64,000 nucleotides of DNA from Panax quinquefolius (GCA_020205615.1 CM035169.1:17181258-17245257), one strand, 5' to 3'; numbered from the stretch's first letter, positions 23,901 through 37,100 are shown. Program-made: numbers and translations. Notes: a model not told the origin generated them from the sequence alone.

Positions 23901-25507
23901 AGTCAAACTTTAAAAAACTTGTTGTTAATTGGTACCTCAAGAACTGCTGAACTCAGTTCAATAGGTAGAGATTGATCAGAACATTTCAGAAACTCCAAAA
24001 TTTCTACGCCAAAGGTCTGGACCTTTGTCATTAGTGATTCAGCTTGCAGAACCTAGAAACCATGCAAACACAAGGTAGTTAAAATAGTGGCAATACAAAA
24101 AGACCAATATCCAGTACTAAGTTTAACAGAACCTCGTATACATTAACTTTTAACTCTCAAAGAAAAGAAAATTCCTAATTGGTGAAATTCCTTCTTTCTT
24201 GTTAATCAATAATTCTAACAGAGCAAACCCAAGACCGTGATCATAAACCAATTGCCTTTTTTCTTCTTCATGTCTTCTTTCCTTGTTACTCCTTAATCCT
24301 AAAAGAGCAAACCAAAGGCTTTAATCTTTTGAAACCATTGTTTTCTTATTTATTTTGCTTTTTTGAGTGGGATGCAGGGGAAGGACATCAAGAATTGAAA
24401 CAAAATAAACAGAGATACATGAATAGACATGGCACCAAATCATTGCTAGCTTTGAGAAAATAAACACCAAGCAGTTCCTTATAAGTAATTAATTCCTGCT
24501 GGGAAAAAAAAAAGAAAAAGAAAATGAAGACAAACAGAACATAACTGATGATCTAACATGTTTAAACCATTGAAATTCTTCACACCTAAGTAACCCAGAA
24601 CTGCAAATGTATGTCAACCTAAACCTACTATTAGACAGTTTACTGCACTGAATCTTATGGAGTCCGATAAGAAAATATATGGTCTACTACTTCTGTTCAT
24701 AGATAATAGAGAATGGGAGGGCATTCTGTGATCATTCCATATCCAAGAGTTTATAAGGGGAGAAATGGAAATAGAAGCCAAAGTCTACAGATGAAGCAAG
24801 TCTTAGAACACAGGTTAGTCTATGGTATCTCAAAAGAAAAAAATGAAATATGACACAAGTATATTACATCAAAAGTACATCAGATTCCGGTATACCTACG
24901 GTAGTTCATGTCAGTTATACGAAAACAAGAACAACCTCAAGTGCTTTAGATCAACCCTGGGTAGTATAATAATAATAATAATTCTGTTAGGTAGCTCAAA
25001 TGGTCAAGATCAACCACGGGAAGTGCAGAATTGTAAAGGTGGCTGCCACCACCTAATCGCTCATACAGTGTAGCACTTAGTTCCTCACTGGGCCAGGCTT
25101 AGCTCTGATACTATTGTAATGACCCGAGCCCGATTAAGACAAAAATAAAGGCTCAATCAACTGCTCTACGAGCACTCATCTTGATCCACCAAAAGCGCAC
25201 CAAAAACAGCACTTGCGTCATCTTGACTCACCAAAAGCATACTAAAAAGTCATGACAAGTTATTGCCGCCGATAGTACAGTTGAAAGACTTAAGTACAGT
25301 TCAGTTCATCCCACAAGTTCTAATATGGGACTGAGGTATTACACATACAAATAGAACTCATAATGTAATTTTTTTTCATTTACTGCTAAATGAACTAGTA
25401 TGCCAGTGCTTTGGCCCGTTTTACATCTCTAAGATAATCAACTATCCATAAAAATAATAAATAAAAAAATAAACCGGTGTGTACATACGTGTGTGTGTGT
25501 GTGGGTC

Positions 25508-25541
<34 letters not shown>

Positions 25542-25831
25542 TGAATGAAACGTACAAAGTAAACTTTACTCGTCAATAAATGCCAGCTCTCAAATAACTC
25601 TCTTAGTTCGTCAACTGAGTGACTTAACCCTGGAAATGCATCTTGAAGTGATTCATCAGAAGCTATTTCAGCATCAACAATGACATCAAGTACTGGCTTC
25701 AGTAACTTCAATATCTCTTCAATTCTCTGATAATACTTCTGAACTGGTTCGTGGTTTATGTTTTCATGAGATGATAAATGAAACAAACAAGAGATGTTCT
25801 TGAGAAGCACTTTTAGTTTTGATATCTCCAT
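20962..25831 (-). CDS. PUB4: U-box/ARM-repeat E3 ubiquitin ligase, PUB4-like, four coding exons
   Basis: Minus-strand exons 25831-25556, 24052-23936, 23168-21114 and 21021-20962 join in frame to about 835 aa. Order: N-terminal helical UND-type region (residues 1 to about 230, MEISKLKVLLKN..WHLLTSKVYF); U-box at about 236-309 (PIPADFCCPLSLELMTDPVI, then GQTYER and CPKTR); a Ser-rich linker; ARM repeats from about 550 to 815 (repeated NAVTALLNLS / NSAATLFSLS motifs); tail AQALLSYFRNQRH. This is the PUB4 arrangement; U-box proteins bind E2 enzymes and the ARM repeats bind substrates or receptor kinases. An in-frame ATG five codons upstream (25846) is possible, but GGGCACAG just before GTTTGATGGAG looks like a splice acceptor, so 25831 is preferred. 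Intron 1 carries an LTR remnant. An apparent start at 23189 is intron. Confidence 0.9.
23423..23511. mobile_element. Small Stowaway-like inverted-repeat element
   Basis: TATTCTTCCCTTTGTCCAG at the left and CCGGACGAAGGTAGTA at the right form an imperfect inverted repeat about 90 bp apart, similar to degenerate Stowaway ends. It lies in intron 2 of the PUB4-like gene. Confidence 0.35.
25115..25343 (-). mobile_element. LTR of a TRIM-like retroelement in PUB4 intron 1
   Basis: On the minus strand 25343 to 25115 runs from TGTAATACCTCAG to GGGTCATTACA (TG...CA with TGTAAT/ATTACA inverted ends). It is followed by ATAGTATCAGAGCTAAGCC, close to the initiator-Met primer-binding site. The LTR is only 229 bp and the sequence after the site shows no coding, which fits a terminal-repeat retrotransposon in miniature that has lost its other LTR. 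Confidence 0.6.
25489..25542. repeat. Compound (GT)n(GA)n microsatellite
   Basis: GT repeats with small interruptions followed by about 11 GA units, directly past the donor site of PUB4 coding exon 1, inside intron 1. Confidence 0.9.
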
Positions 25832-25846
25832 CAAACCTGTGCCCAT

Positions 25847-27242
25847 GACCGAATAATTAATCCTTCTCAGAAAACTGAAGAGTACGAGTAACTATATGAA
25901 GGGACATCCAACAAACGCTAAAAATGAAATTGAAAACACAAAAGCATAGATGACAGAATCAAGCCGAACCTTTGACCAGGAATAAGAGAAATCAAAGTAG
26001 ACCTATAAATAAGCAACAGATATAATTAAATTTCAGCTCGAGTACCATAGCAGTGAATGCTACAAAACGTTAGTTTTGTTATAAACGATCAAAAACTCAA
26101 GTTCTTGTTCAAATTCAGTGACAAGTGTAAAATACTTCATGAATTTGTTTAATTCTTAGGAAAATCACATGAATAGTCCTCAAATGCATTAATGACACTG
26201 AACTCACTTTCAATCAGTAATAATCTGGACTTAAGGATTTAAGCACGCTATGCAGACTAGAAGTTTAATATTTACAAGGATAAAACCCATGTGAAATAGC
26301 AAAGGATTTGGAATACTGGTAAAAATATATACTTCGTAGATTACAAAAAAGGCATTCTGTTGATGTCCTAAGAGAAGAAAGTAGAGGGAATGTGAGGTAT
26401 TCCGCGTGATACCAAGTTAACAACCTACAATTAACTCACAAATATGTCACTTGTTATAATTTGGCGCAATTTAAAAAAAAAAGGTCCAACGTAAAAATAT
26501 TCTTCCACCGGTGGGCCCAATCAAAATCCATTACACATGACACACAGCATCTCAAAAATAGTGCTAAAAGGGTAGTATGTTCTTTTACATTAAAATCACT
26601 TGTATTTTGAAAGAATTAAACCCATTTTCAAACAAAAAAAAACTCCAAACTGACAATCTTTGTGAAATGTAGGGGGTACAACATCAAAATCTGTCATGCA
26701 AATGCTAGATTGTCACGACCTAAGTAACTAAAATAGGGAGGAGAAATATACTCCAATGTTTGACAGTGTTAAAATAACATGAGTAGGTGCAAAATCAGAG
26801 TAACATTCATAATCATCATTAAGGGGAGTACCATCAACAATTATTATAAAAAAGCTATTCTTCAACATTTGTGAGGGCTGATCTACTTTTGTGATGGGTA
26901 TAACAATAGCAGAACAAGACGGTATATTCTATTATTATTTTTTTTGATAGATAATTTTGGCCCCAAGTATTCATATTAAAACAATCACTAAGCTCCAACA
27001 CTAATGCAGACTTATGTAGACAAGTCCGTTCCCGATGGGAAACAAATCTCATATATAAATTCACTCTTTCAAACAGCTGAATAAAATAAAAAAGGGTAGT
27101 TATAAGGGATTCTTTATTTTGGAAGGGCAAAAGGAGAAAAGTGAGTTACACATGGCACGTTGCAATAATACTTCAAAATCCAAAGCAGTAAATTCAATTA
27201 CATTTCAACTGACATTCAGCAAAGAATGTGAACTGATATATT
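25847..27242. other. Upstream of PUB4 coding start, probably leader intron
   Basis: No gene recognised. A T-rich stretch with GATAGATAATTTTGGCCCC at 26945-26965 resembles the end of the SINE-like sequence near 49225. If the leader exon at 31565-31790 is real, all of this is intron. Confidence 0.4.
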
Positions 27243-27505
27243 GACTAAGTTCCAAATTGCACCCTAAACTTTAATCTTAAAATCAATTTGCACCCTAAAA
27301 TTTATTTTGAATTAAATGCACCCTAAACTAAAACAGCTTGCACCCTCCACACTAAAGTTTAGAGTGCAAATTGTTTTGATGTAGAGGGGTGCGGAGGGTG
27401 TATTTTGTTTTCTCCCTAAAATTATAGGGGTGCATTTAATTCAGAATACAGTGAGCGCAAATTGATTTTAGGATTAAAGTGTAGGGTGCAAATTGAAATT
27501 TAGTC
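27243..27505. mobile_element. MULE-type MITE related to the Pack-MULE
   Basis: A 263 bp near-palindrome starting GACTAAGTTCCAAATTGCAC and ending AATTGAAATTTAGTC. The motif TTGCACCCTAAACTTTA and its reverse complement recur through both arms. It is flanked by CTGATATATT (27233-27242) and CTGATACATT (27506-27515), a 10 bp target duplication with one mismatch. The terminal motif GACTAA..CAATTTGCACCCTAAACTTT is shared with the right end of the element at 15953-17963. Confidence 0.8.
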
Positions 27506-27515
27506 CTGATACATT

Positions 27516-28309
27516 TGATCCAAACTATCACTAAAAATGGGTGAACTAGACAGCTGACAGCATATACATCTTATAGAGCAATAAAACTAAAATATGACAT
27601 GAATAGATTAAAGTAACCACTGAAGTTATATAGTTAGAAGATCAAATTTGTCAAGATGAACAAATATATGAATACAAAAGACAGTTGTAACTATTTTCAA
27701 AATAGAAGAACAATAAAGCAGCAGTTTGAATGCCAATAGTTATAGCATAATATTAATAATTAAACAGAACAAAACACAAACCTTGACCAGATTAAAACTT
27801 GTGTCTTCAATGTCTCACATAATTTTGCTTACAGTGCTGGTCCTAAGAGAACAAATTTTAACAGGTGATATCCTTTGGAAGCCTGATTGATAATCATTCA
27901 GGAAATAATTAATTCATGTTGAGATCTCACTTGATTTAAATTCACTGGTTGCCAATATCTTCACACTCAGTTGGTAATGTCCTACGAAAATAGAATATGA
28001 TTTAAAATTACACTCTAAATTTCTAAGGTAAGTGAACAACCTTATCTGATAAAATTTTGCAATTGATCATCTTAATACGTAATTTTGATTCTCAGGAAAC
28101 CAAAACAACTTGACAGAGAGGATTCCAAAATGAGCTGTTTAAAATTTTAAGAATATGAGCCTATTCATTAATCATTATGTCATTGATACTACAGAGTATA
28201 AGAAAGACATTATGAGACTGAAGATTATTGGATACATAACAAAAGACTGTAACAAACATAATGAGCTGCATGAGGGCACTAGTTATAACTTTATTTTAGC
28301 TAAATATAA
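27516..28309. other. AT-rich, nothing recognised
   Basis: No open frame or repeat structure of note; possibly part of the PUB4 leader intron. Confidence 0.4.
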
Positions 28310-28798
28310 TACTCCCTCTGTTCCAGGATAAAAGTATTGCCTGACTTTTGCGCATATTAAGAAAGAGAATAAAGTGAAAAAATTATCCATATTTAAAATT
28401 AAATTTGTCATACTAGTACATTATTGATGAATTATCCCCTCCATTTATGGTTCAAAGTACCGGCCGTTATGCCGATATTCATATAAGTTGGTGCCAAACC
28501 ACAACACAAAATTAGGAATTATTCATGTAAATGGTAATTTTCGGCAACTCGGTGTAACATAGCGGTTTCGAAGAAATTATGGCGTAGTGATTTCTGACCA
28601 AATAAAGGAGAAATCACGACGTATTTATATAACACCAAATTAAGTATAACTTTTAAAAAAATGTACTTAATATATAATTAGTTTAGCTAAATTGTACTTA
28701 AATTATCATTAAATTAGTTTTTAAAAATATAATTAATATACAATTTGTACCTATCTAGTTAAGTACAACCTAAAAAAATTGCACTTTAAATATACTTA

Positions 28799-29150
28799 GG
28801 GGTTGTTTGTTTTCTACTCAATGACCGAATTTATTCACCATTTAGTGCGTTTGTTTTTGAAAAATCGTCTGCGAATGGTTTGATCGGTTAGCCATTCGAA
28901 TTTATTTGGATGAAATGGTTTAGTCCCATTTTTTTAACTGAATGGACTGAATGAGCGGTTGAATGATTTTTTGTTTACAATATTAACTATTATATTAAGT
29001 AATATTAAATAAATTTACAACAATTTTTTGAATTTTTTTAGAGGGGTAAAATAATAAAAATATTTTTTATTCAGATGTTTCAGACATGTCAATTATCAAA
29101 TAACTTTTTCATTCAGATTCAGATTCATTTCATTTTTATCAAACACCCCC
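28799..29150. mobile_element. Tourist-like (PIF/Harbinger) MITE, copy B
   Basis: It starts GGGGTTGTTTGTTTTC and ends TTATCAAACACCCCC, with TTA on each side (28796-28798 and 29151-29153). The interior is closely related to the element at 3649-3927. No coding capacity. Confidence 0.7.
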
Positions 29151-29153
29151 TTA

Positions 29154-29958
29154 GTTTAGTTAAATTGTACTTAAATATATATAACATGTGTGCTCAAGCA
29201 TGTGACCTAAGACAACATCAATATCAATTTTATTCAAATGTAAAATTGATTAAACATGTATGTGAGATATATGTGAAATGTCTGTTTTATCATTGGGACA
29301 ATTTTATGTGCACTTTATAGTGTTTTTTGTGAACTTAATTGATTCATCTTGTTATTCTTATTATTTAGAATTTATTTTCATAATTTTTTTTACTTTTTTA
29401 AGCTCCTAACTAGCTAAAAGTGTGCATCGCCCCGAAACTGATACCGAAATCGATACCAAGTCAAAAAAGGACCTTCCGAAACATAGGTTGCTATTGCGAT
29501 TTTGAACCATGCCTCCATTACACCTCTCCTCGAATTTCCCCTAATACACATTTAGTGACACTAATATTACTTTTACCGATGCTTTCAACAACAAAATTAT
29601 TTATGACGAACTTTATTGTGTCGTTAATTATTTGCAACGAATTCTACATTGTCACTTGATGTAATATTTGTGTCATTAAACGTATATTGAGAGAGTGGAG
29701 GATATGTATAATGGAAGGGATCCTAATTTATTATTAGTTATCTTGAAAAAATTATACTATTATTGCAATCAATTCCATTAATTCATTTAAATGTCTAACA
29801 TTAATTCAAACTCTAAGTACATGAATACTATTAGAAAGTATAGTGCCAATAACTTTCACCAACTACTAATATCACATGGAGAAACTTTTCATTTCCCTTT
29901 TTTCATTTTAGTCGTATACAAGTTATAGCGAACAAAGCTTGTAGCAATAAATAACATC
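29154..29958. other. Interior between nested elements, nothing recognised
   Basis: AT-rich sequence with short open frames (29075-29320, 29420-29659) that resemble no protein I know. 29951-29958 (ATAACATC) is the left target duplication of the next element. Confidence 0.4.
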
Positions 29959-30657
29959 CAATGTTCTAAAAGGCGCTAAGCGGGAGGCGGGGCGGTCAGA
30001 GGGGCCTAGGCGAGAATCTTTATTTTAAGTCAATTGTAATATTTTATCTTACATTTATCCAAACAAAACAATAATATAAAACAAAACAATATATCATAAA
30101 GATAATAAAGGCATTTGCTTAAAGTTCAAACACATATCCATATTGTCAATGTCAAAGTTCAAACACAAACATGCAATTGTTAAAAGTTCAAACATAATTG
30201 CTATTAAATAATAAAATTTAAAATTTCAAGAATTCAATTCAATATTAAAACTTAAGAAACTAAACATAAATTTAAGAATTATATTGAATTAAACTAAATA
30301 TTACAAATGTATAATCATTTATATAATTTGAAGTTGGTACAAGTTCAAAAAATTATAACTATAATAAAATTATCCATTTTGACTTGATATTATTCACTTC
30401 TTGTTGTGATTTGATATGCTACAACATGCATTATGAATATGGTAAATCATTAGAAAAATAAATATATCAAGATTTGGTTTAGGTAATTATTAAAAAAAAA
30501 AAAAACTCTCCGCCTAGACCCCCCATAACCCGCCTAGGCCCCGCTTGAAGGGATTTTTTGGCCGCCTTGAGCCTAGGTGAGGTGCCAGGGGGGCCTAGCA
30601 CCTAGGCAGGGCACCAAAGGGGGGCCTAGCGCCTAGGCGGGGATTTTTAGAACACTG
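29959..30657. mobile_element. Non-autonomous hAT-like element with CCTAGGCG-rich ends
   Basis: It begins CAATGTTCTAAAAGGCGC and ends GGGGATTTTTAGAACACTG, 15 bp imperfect inverted ends, flanked by ATAACATC (29951-29958) and ATAGCATC (30658-30665), an 8 bp duplication with one mismatch. Both subterminal zones are full of GCCTAGGCG-type motifs; the core is AT-rich and non-coding. The core (about 30232-30400) is closely similar to 41280-41440 of the hAT-like element at 40326-41604. Confidence 0.7.
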
Positions 30658-30787
30658 ATAGCATCCAATAGCAAGAGTGGCTTTCTAAATTCTCATTTAG
30701 TTATATAGTTATTTAAAGTAAGAGGACATTTAACTTGGGCCTACCCAAAATAGTAATAAAGATTTCAATCTTGAGACGGAGGGAGTA

Positions 30788-31564
30788 TATTTTAGCTAAC
30801 GATTAAATTTGTCAAACGGGTCCTGCTGATGAGACCCCTTAGGGCACTTGTTAAGCATTAACAAAATTATCATGGGAACTCTCCCTAATAGAATTAGGTC
30901 TATTAACATTGAATGCCATTTATTCCATAACAATTTCTAAAATAAACTACATCAAATTCAGTTTAACAAGTCCACAAACAACACACAATAAATGCTCCTT
31001 CCAAGTGACACTAAGGCACAAACAATATACAAAACTATTTCATGCTAACAAGTGCCCTGCCCTAGTGACACTAACCAGGGCAGTTGTTGCACTTCCAGGT
31101 ACACAAACAATATACTTTTCCACTTTAAATTATTTAATAAATGCAGGATGCAACAAAAAAAAAAGTACATTAAAACATGGTATTCAGCTATAACAGGTGA
31201 CCCTGTATTAAGTAAAGAAACCATTCCGATTCTTCATTAATGGGATCGTGACCGAAGTATAAATATACAAGTATATAAGTTGTGAACTAACTACTACCTG
31301 AACATCTACTAACCATCTACTCCCCAGCTATAAAAACCACCCCAAATCAAACAATATCTAAGCTAGAAACTGATCAGTCACCTGATCATACAGTCTTTCG
31401 TGTCTAAAACTTAAAAAGCATCCGACATAAATACAACCTAAAATCAGTACAGGCAAAACACTGAATCCTTCACGAAGCCACAGAAAATGAAACCGTGAGA
31501 TATAAACCTCCAGCAAAAGAATACAATTTCAGGCATAAATATGAAGGAATTGTGTTTATTGTAC
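30788..31564. other. Intergenic or PUB4 leader intron, nothing recognised
   Basis: The motif ACAAACAATATAC occurs at about 31018 and 31102 within a weak roughly 80 bp direct duplication (CAAGTG..CTAGTGACACTAA). No coding sequence recognised. Confidence 0.35.
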
Positions 31565-31790
31565 CTTAAAATTCTTAAAAGACCGAACAAGAATTAGGGT
31601 TTATGATTGTGTGACACGGATTCAGCTAAAGCCATTACAAAGCGTAATTCGAAATAGCTAAGAGTTTATTAAACCCTCGAACTAACGGATCAAGTGGCTA
31701 AACGAGAAGATGGAAAGAATGATTAACCTGAATGGAGCCAAGAATAAGCAACCAGCCTGTTTAGCCTTCCAACTCCAGGCGGACTTCTGA
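31565..31790 (-). other. Possible non-coding leader exon of the PUB4-like gene
   Basis: On the minus strand this segment has a C/T-rich beginning (about 31830-31780) and plausible donors at CATTCAG/GTTAATC (about 31729) and TTTTAAG/GTACAATA (31565). PUB4-like genes commonly have leader introns, and an acceptor-like sequence precedes the coding start at 25831. Transcript evidence is absent, so this is inference. Confidence 0.25.
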
Positions 31791-31829
31791 AAATTCCCCT
31801 TATTTTCTGCTGGTTCTGCCCTTTAGTCG

Positions 31830-33268
31830 TATTTTTATTTTTTCTTTCCTTTTTTATTTATTCCATTATTCCCAAAATTAAACAATTAAGCTCTCTTCTA
31901 ATACTAAGAAACAGTTGGACTTGTTAAAGTAGAAAGGCCGCGTAGGACTTTTCGCCAGCTGAAGAATAAATAAAGAAATAAAGTCGGTAAACCCCATTAT
32001 TCCTATCATTTAGTGGGGTCCCATTTCAGTATAATACCGTACTATGAATTTTGAATACATAAATGGAAAAAAAATATTATATAAAAAAAAACAAAGGCCA
32101 AAATTATGTGATAAATCATCATTTTTTATTTATTTAATTCTTTTGATATATAATAGGTCCACCAATTTTATACAAGGCTACTTGAATTATTTTTATTAAA
32201 ATAGTATATTGGTTTTTTTTTTAAAATAATCAATGTTTATTCTCTCATAGAAACAAATGCTTAGAGTTAGAGAAAAGGAGTATTTAATTTAATGACAATA
32301 ATATACTATATTCCCAAATTGGTTAGATTGACTGATAGCATTATTAGAGATTGTTCATCCAATAAATGTGCAGGGAGTAAATCTATGGATACATCATATT
32401 TATTTCATTCTTCTTCTCGAATGCACTATAACTCTATTTTTGTTTTTTTATAGTTTATTTGAAAATGAGAGAATAAATCTAATGTATTCATAGATTTATT
32501 TATGTGCATTAAAAAGCTTATCGATGATCTCAAGTTTAGTAGAAAATTCAATTTAGAGTATTCAGTAAATTATTATGCGGATTACACCTTTTATCTTTAT
32601 ACACTGAAATTAACAAATATTATTCTAAAAATAAAAGTGAAAATTACATAATGATAGTATCAAAAAATATTCAAGTAGTAATACAGATATCTATATGTGT
32701 GTGTATGTATATGCATGGTTCGTTTTCCTTTTACTATAACTTGGATGATGAGGAAACAATGAACCTACCTTTGAACGTGCATGTAGCCATGGTTCCTTTG
32801 CCCTAAACCTGCAGAAAAACTTATTGAAACAGGACTAAACAGAAGGAGACGGTTTTACAAGGCCGAGTGTCACTAACCATGTAAATTTGTGCACATTCCC
32901 TATAGTCAACCTCATTTTTTCCCACCAAACAACGGAAAAAGGGCAAAAACATTAGGAGCTAGAACTGAGTGTAAGAAAATATGAAACGAACCATGGCTAG
33001 CCTTATCGGTCAATCTTATAATCCAATACCATCTTACAAAATTCATATATGTGAAATACATACTGATGATGCGACAAGTTCCCTTTACAATTCTTACCCA
33101 ATTTACGGAAACTTAAAGACTAAAAGGTCGACTGCCATGTATGATCTTTTTACACGACTAAAAATATTGATCTAGCTGTGGTTTCAGATATCGGTCTCGT
33201 AGGAAAAAGATGTCCAAGCTATACTTTTCACCATATGTATTATTGGGCCGGGGAAATTTATCCTGCGT
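31830..33268. other. Intergenic, nothing recognised
   Basis: AT-rich. It lies between the proposed PUB4 leader and the 3' end of the aspartyl protease gene, and 33200-33268 is probably its 3' UTR. A short frame at 32981-33175 has no recognisable domain. Confidence 0.45.
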
Positions 33269-34099
33269 TTACAACGGCTGAAGTTCTTGCTCTGGGGCAG
33301 GCGCATCAACAGGCTTGTATGCTACAAGTGTTTGCTCCCTACGTCTACAGATAAACCATGTTGCAGAAGCTGATAATCCCAAAACTACATTAATAATAAC
33401 TGCTACGACCACAGCAATGTAATGTTGTTGCCACCACGTCCTGTGCACCAACACAAAAGAATCCCGTTAACTATACACCTTTGCAAACAGGAGGACCAAA
33501 TTGCAGTAGATGCTACAGGCACAAAAGCGATTTAATGCTCCGAATATTCAAAACATGAGAAAGAAAGTTTTCAATGACAAAATAATAAAATATAATGATT
33601 TGTTGATTTAGTGAATTGGTTACAAAATAAAATTACAGATACACATTTAAACACTTCATTGGCAAAGCTAACGCTGTGTTTAGATTGAAGGAATTGAATG
33701 GAGGACGGAATGAAATGATTTTAAGGTATTTTAAGTGTATGTTTAGTTGTTGGTGGTGGGCGTTGTTATATAATGACAAAATTATCACATATATTCATTT
33801 TCCGCATGGAATAAAAAACAAAGAGATGGAATGAATTTGCATTCCATTGGAATGATTTATCATCCAAAATGATCATCAAATACACTATTTATTTTTTATT
33901 TTTTTTGCTAAATAAATACACGATTTTTATTTCATTCATTTCTCTATTTCATTCCCTCAATCCAAACGTAGCATTATGCTTGCAGATCAAGTAAATGTAA
34001 ATACATATTGGATCAAACCCAAATCCTTTTTCCGAAACCCAAAAAAAACAAAAAAAATTGTTTCTTTTCCATGTTTTAAGATGTATACTCCACAGTGTG

Positions 34100-34133
<34 letters not shown>

Positions 34134-37100
34134 AAAGAATAATTCCTTTCCCTGTTTTCAGATATATACTCCTCCATGTTAGTGAGCAGAGGAGAGCAGA
34201 TACTGGATATTTAGACAACATTCAGTAAAATGTAGCAGAATATCAATTTATGGTTGATCTTATTTATTAGCAAATGTTAAACAGTTGGAAAAATGTACAC
34301 AATAAAAAAAAATCCGTATACCGTTTCAGAGGGGGCTCAGCATTCCATCTGGAAAATTCATAACTTCCGAAGGTTTCAGGAAGATGTATACTATGTTCAG
34401 CAAACCGAGAAATAATACCCTGCCAATAACATTATTTAATAAGCAAATAGTACTAATTGTTTAATAAGAATCTCCTTGCAGTTTTATAAATGTAAACTCA
34501 CCATAGCTGTTGTATTGGAGATGTAGCCAGCAGTTCCTGGGGGGTAAATGGCCCATCTTATAAAGGAATAAATTCCTTCAGATGTAAAATTCATTAAGTG
34601 CACCTGCAAACAATCACTCTCCCAGATATTACTTCTACCCAGGTAAAATGAACTATATTGTGCAATGAGGACAATAGTAGGATATACTTTAAAAAATGGC
34701 AATCAGCAGGTAAAAAAGTTTTTTCACTACTAAAAAGATCATGCAATGCAACCAAATTCAATTTACCTGTGAAACATCTACATCTAACTCCTTAGCCATG
34801 AGATTAGCAAGCTCTTTGATGCGAGGCTTAAGGTTTGAATACGTGACATTCAAAGACATATAAAATGTTATACGACCAACTTTTGGTTCCCCTGCAGGTA
34901 AAAAAAATATAAAGTCACATACCATCACAGGCTAAAAGTTTTTAACTGAATAAAAATGTCAGGCCAGGGGTAAATTGGGAAGAAAAGAGTAGTTGGTATA
35001 TTCTAGTTAGATATTTTGTAAATGTAAGCACATGGGTGGTTAGTTAACATGTGTGTGTAGGATAAGAGAATGGTGTAGGTTAGGAGTATTTACACTTTTT
35101 GTAGCATTTTAGTAGCTATATTTATGCGAATAACCTCCAAGCTTTTGAATATTATGCAATTTGTGAAAGGAAATAGGAAAAGCTTGATCAAGCTTTCTCT
35201 CTCTATCTCTATCAGTCTAGTGATAAATCACCGAGTTCTTCCCTTTCTTCCTCCCTTATTCTCTCTGAATTCTCTCTTATTTCTATCTCTATCTCTATCT
35301 CTGTTTCTCCCTTATTAAGGGCTGACAAATTGATATCAGAGCTCAAGTTCATCTTCTTCCTCTACATCCTTTGTTCTTCTCGATCTTCAACCTCTGATTT
35401 CTGTCTCTATACCCTTCTATCTGAATTCTATCTATTCTACCTTCTTTCATCCTTCAAACACTACCTAGAACCAACACAAAACCATCCACAACAACTACAG
35501 ATCTCTACCCCATAGCAACAAAAAATAGGCCTCAAAGACTCTGTTTTCCTGCGTACATGCAACTCAGCAAATTCAAGTGTTAATTCACTTGTTTCAAGTA
35601 TTAAACACTTTCATCTCACTCGTTCCTATCACATACAAATAGCCCATTCCATAAAACTCATTTACAACATCCCCCACACATTTTAATCCATATTTTGCTT
35701 GATCTTCTTCATCAGTGAATTTTTTTCCAGATTCTATGAATTTATATTAAGTTGTTTCAGTAGTAGTCTTACGAGTTGTTTCGATCGCAGAGTCTTATAA
35801 GTTGTTCTAGTTTACGATCGTAGAGCCTTCCAATACTAAACTTATTTGGCCAGGGATACTTAGTTTGTTCACCGAGGAAGTCCACTTCTCACTTAAATAG
35901 CTACTCAAGCTCACTTACTCTTACTCAAGTAGTGTTGCTACTGCTTGAATTCATTTTCAAACTCGGAATCACAATTATTCTGTCTCTTTCTCTCTACTCT
36001 CTATAAATATGGTTGGTCCTTCACAAATGTTGCAGCAGCATTTCATAAACTATAGAGAGTACACCAATGAAAAATTACAACTCATTGATGAGAAAATGGA
36101 CCACTTCATGGAAGGTATGAATGAACTGTTGAGACAGAAGAGCCCAAATAATGATGACAGGTTTGAAAATTCTTTTGGGGATAATGGAAGGGGCAAGAGG
36201 CCTACTCATATAGGGCACGGGAGGGATAAGGGCTTCTTTAGAGACCCTAGGCAAGCTGAGCAAGGAAACACGAAGAAGATGATGCTCAATGAAGAGCCAA
36301 AATGATGATGATGGTGACATCTTAAATTGGTGTTCCTATTATTTATTGAAGGTGATAATGCTAAGAGTTAGGATACAGGATTGCGAGGAGTATTTTGGCA
36401 TTTATGGGATTCATTAAGAAAGAAGATTATCATAGCTGGGATGCACCTCCATAGTTCTCCAAAATATTGGTACAAGTCTTGTCAATGGCAAAGAGGGGCT
36501 TACTTGGAGGGAGTTTATTTCATTGTGAGGTTCACTGAGGCAGGTGTGAGGTTTATTTGTTGAAGCAAATAGGAATTGTGAATGTATAGTATGATGAGTT
36601 TGAAAGGCATAAAGGAAGACTACTTGAGAAGTTGCCTCACTTGGCTAAGGACTTCTTTGTGGGGAACTTCGTTGGTAGACTAAAGCTGAAACCAAAAAAA
36701 TAGTGAAGTTGCTTGACCTAAAAACTTTATCCCAAGCCTTCAAACAAATCAAGTTCTATGAGAGTCTTATTTCTAAACTTGCCAACACCCACAACTATCC
36801 TAAACCACAACCCAGACACATCAACACTCAGCCCAACTACAGAAAAGAACTTCGTGCACCAACAACCACCAACACTCCTATGCTCACTGATAGACTCGTA
36901 ATTTATACATTTTGTATCCCTAATTTTGTTCCTTTTATTATATTAGTTTATTTAATTAATATATTTTATTTTAATTTGTAGGATTTAATATTTTATTACA
37001 ATAAAGTCAATATCTTGGTGATCGGCCAATATTTAATGCTCTTATTCATGCAAGGACAGTTCTAAGAAGATTCCTACAAGGAGAAGGAAGGAGGTGGAAC

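Larger units (their letters stand above)
28312..30785. mobile_element. Pair of Stowaway-type ends enclosing nested insertions
   Basis: CTCCCTCTGTTCCAGGAT (28312, preceded by TA) and ATCTTGAGACGGAGGGAG (to 30785, followed by TA) are inverted Stowaway/mariner ends. Two other elements (28799-29150 and 29959-30657) lie between them. Subtracting these leaves about 1.4 kb without transposase, long for a MITE, so it is either a decayed mariner-like element or the ends of two separate elements. Confidence 0.45.
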
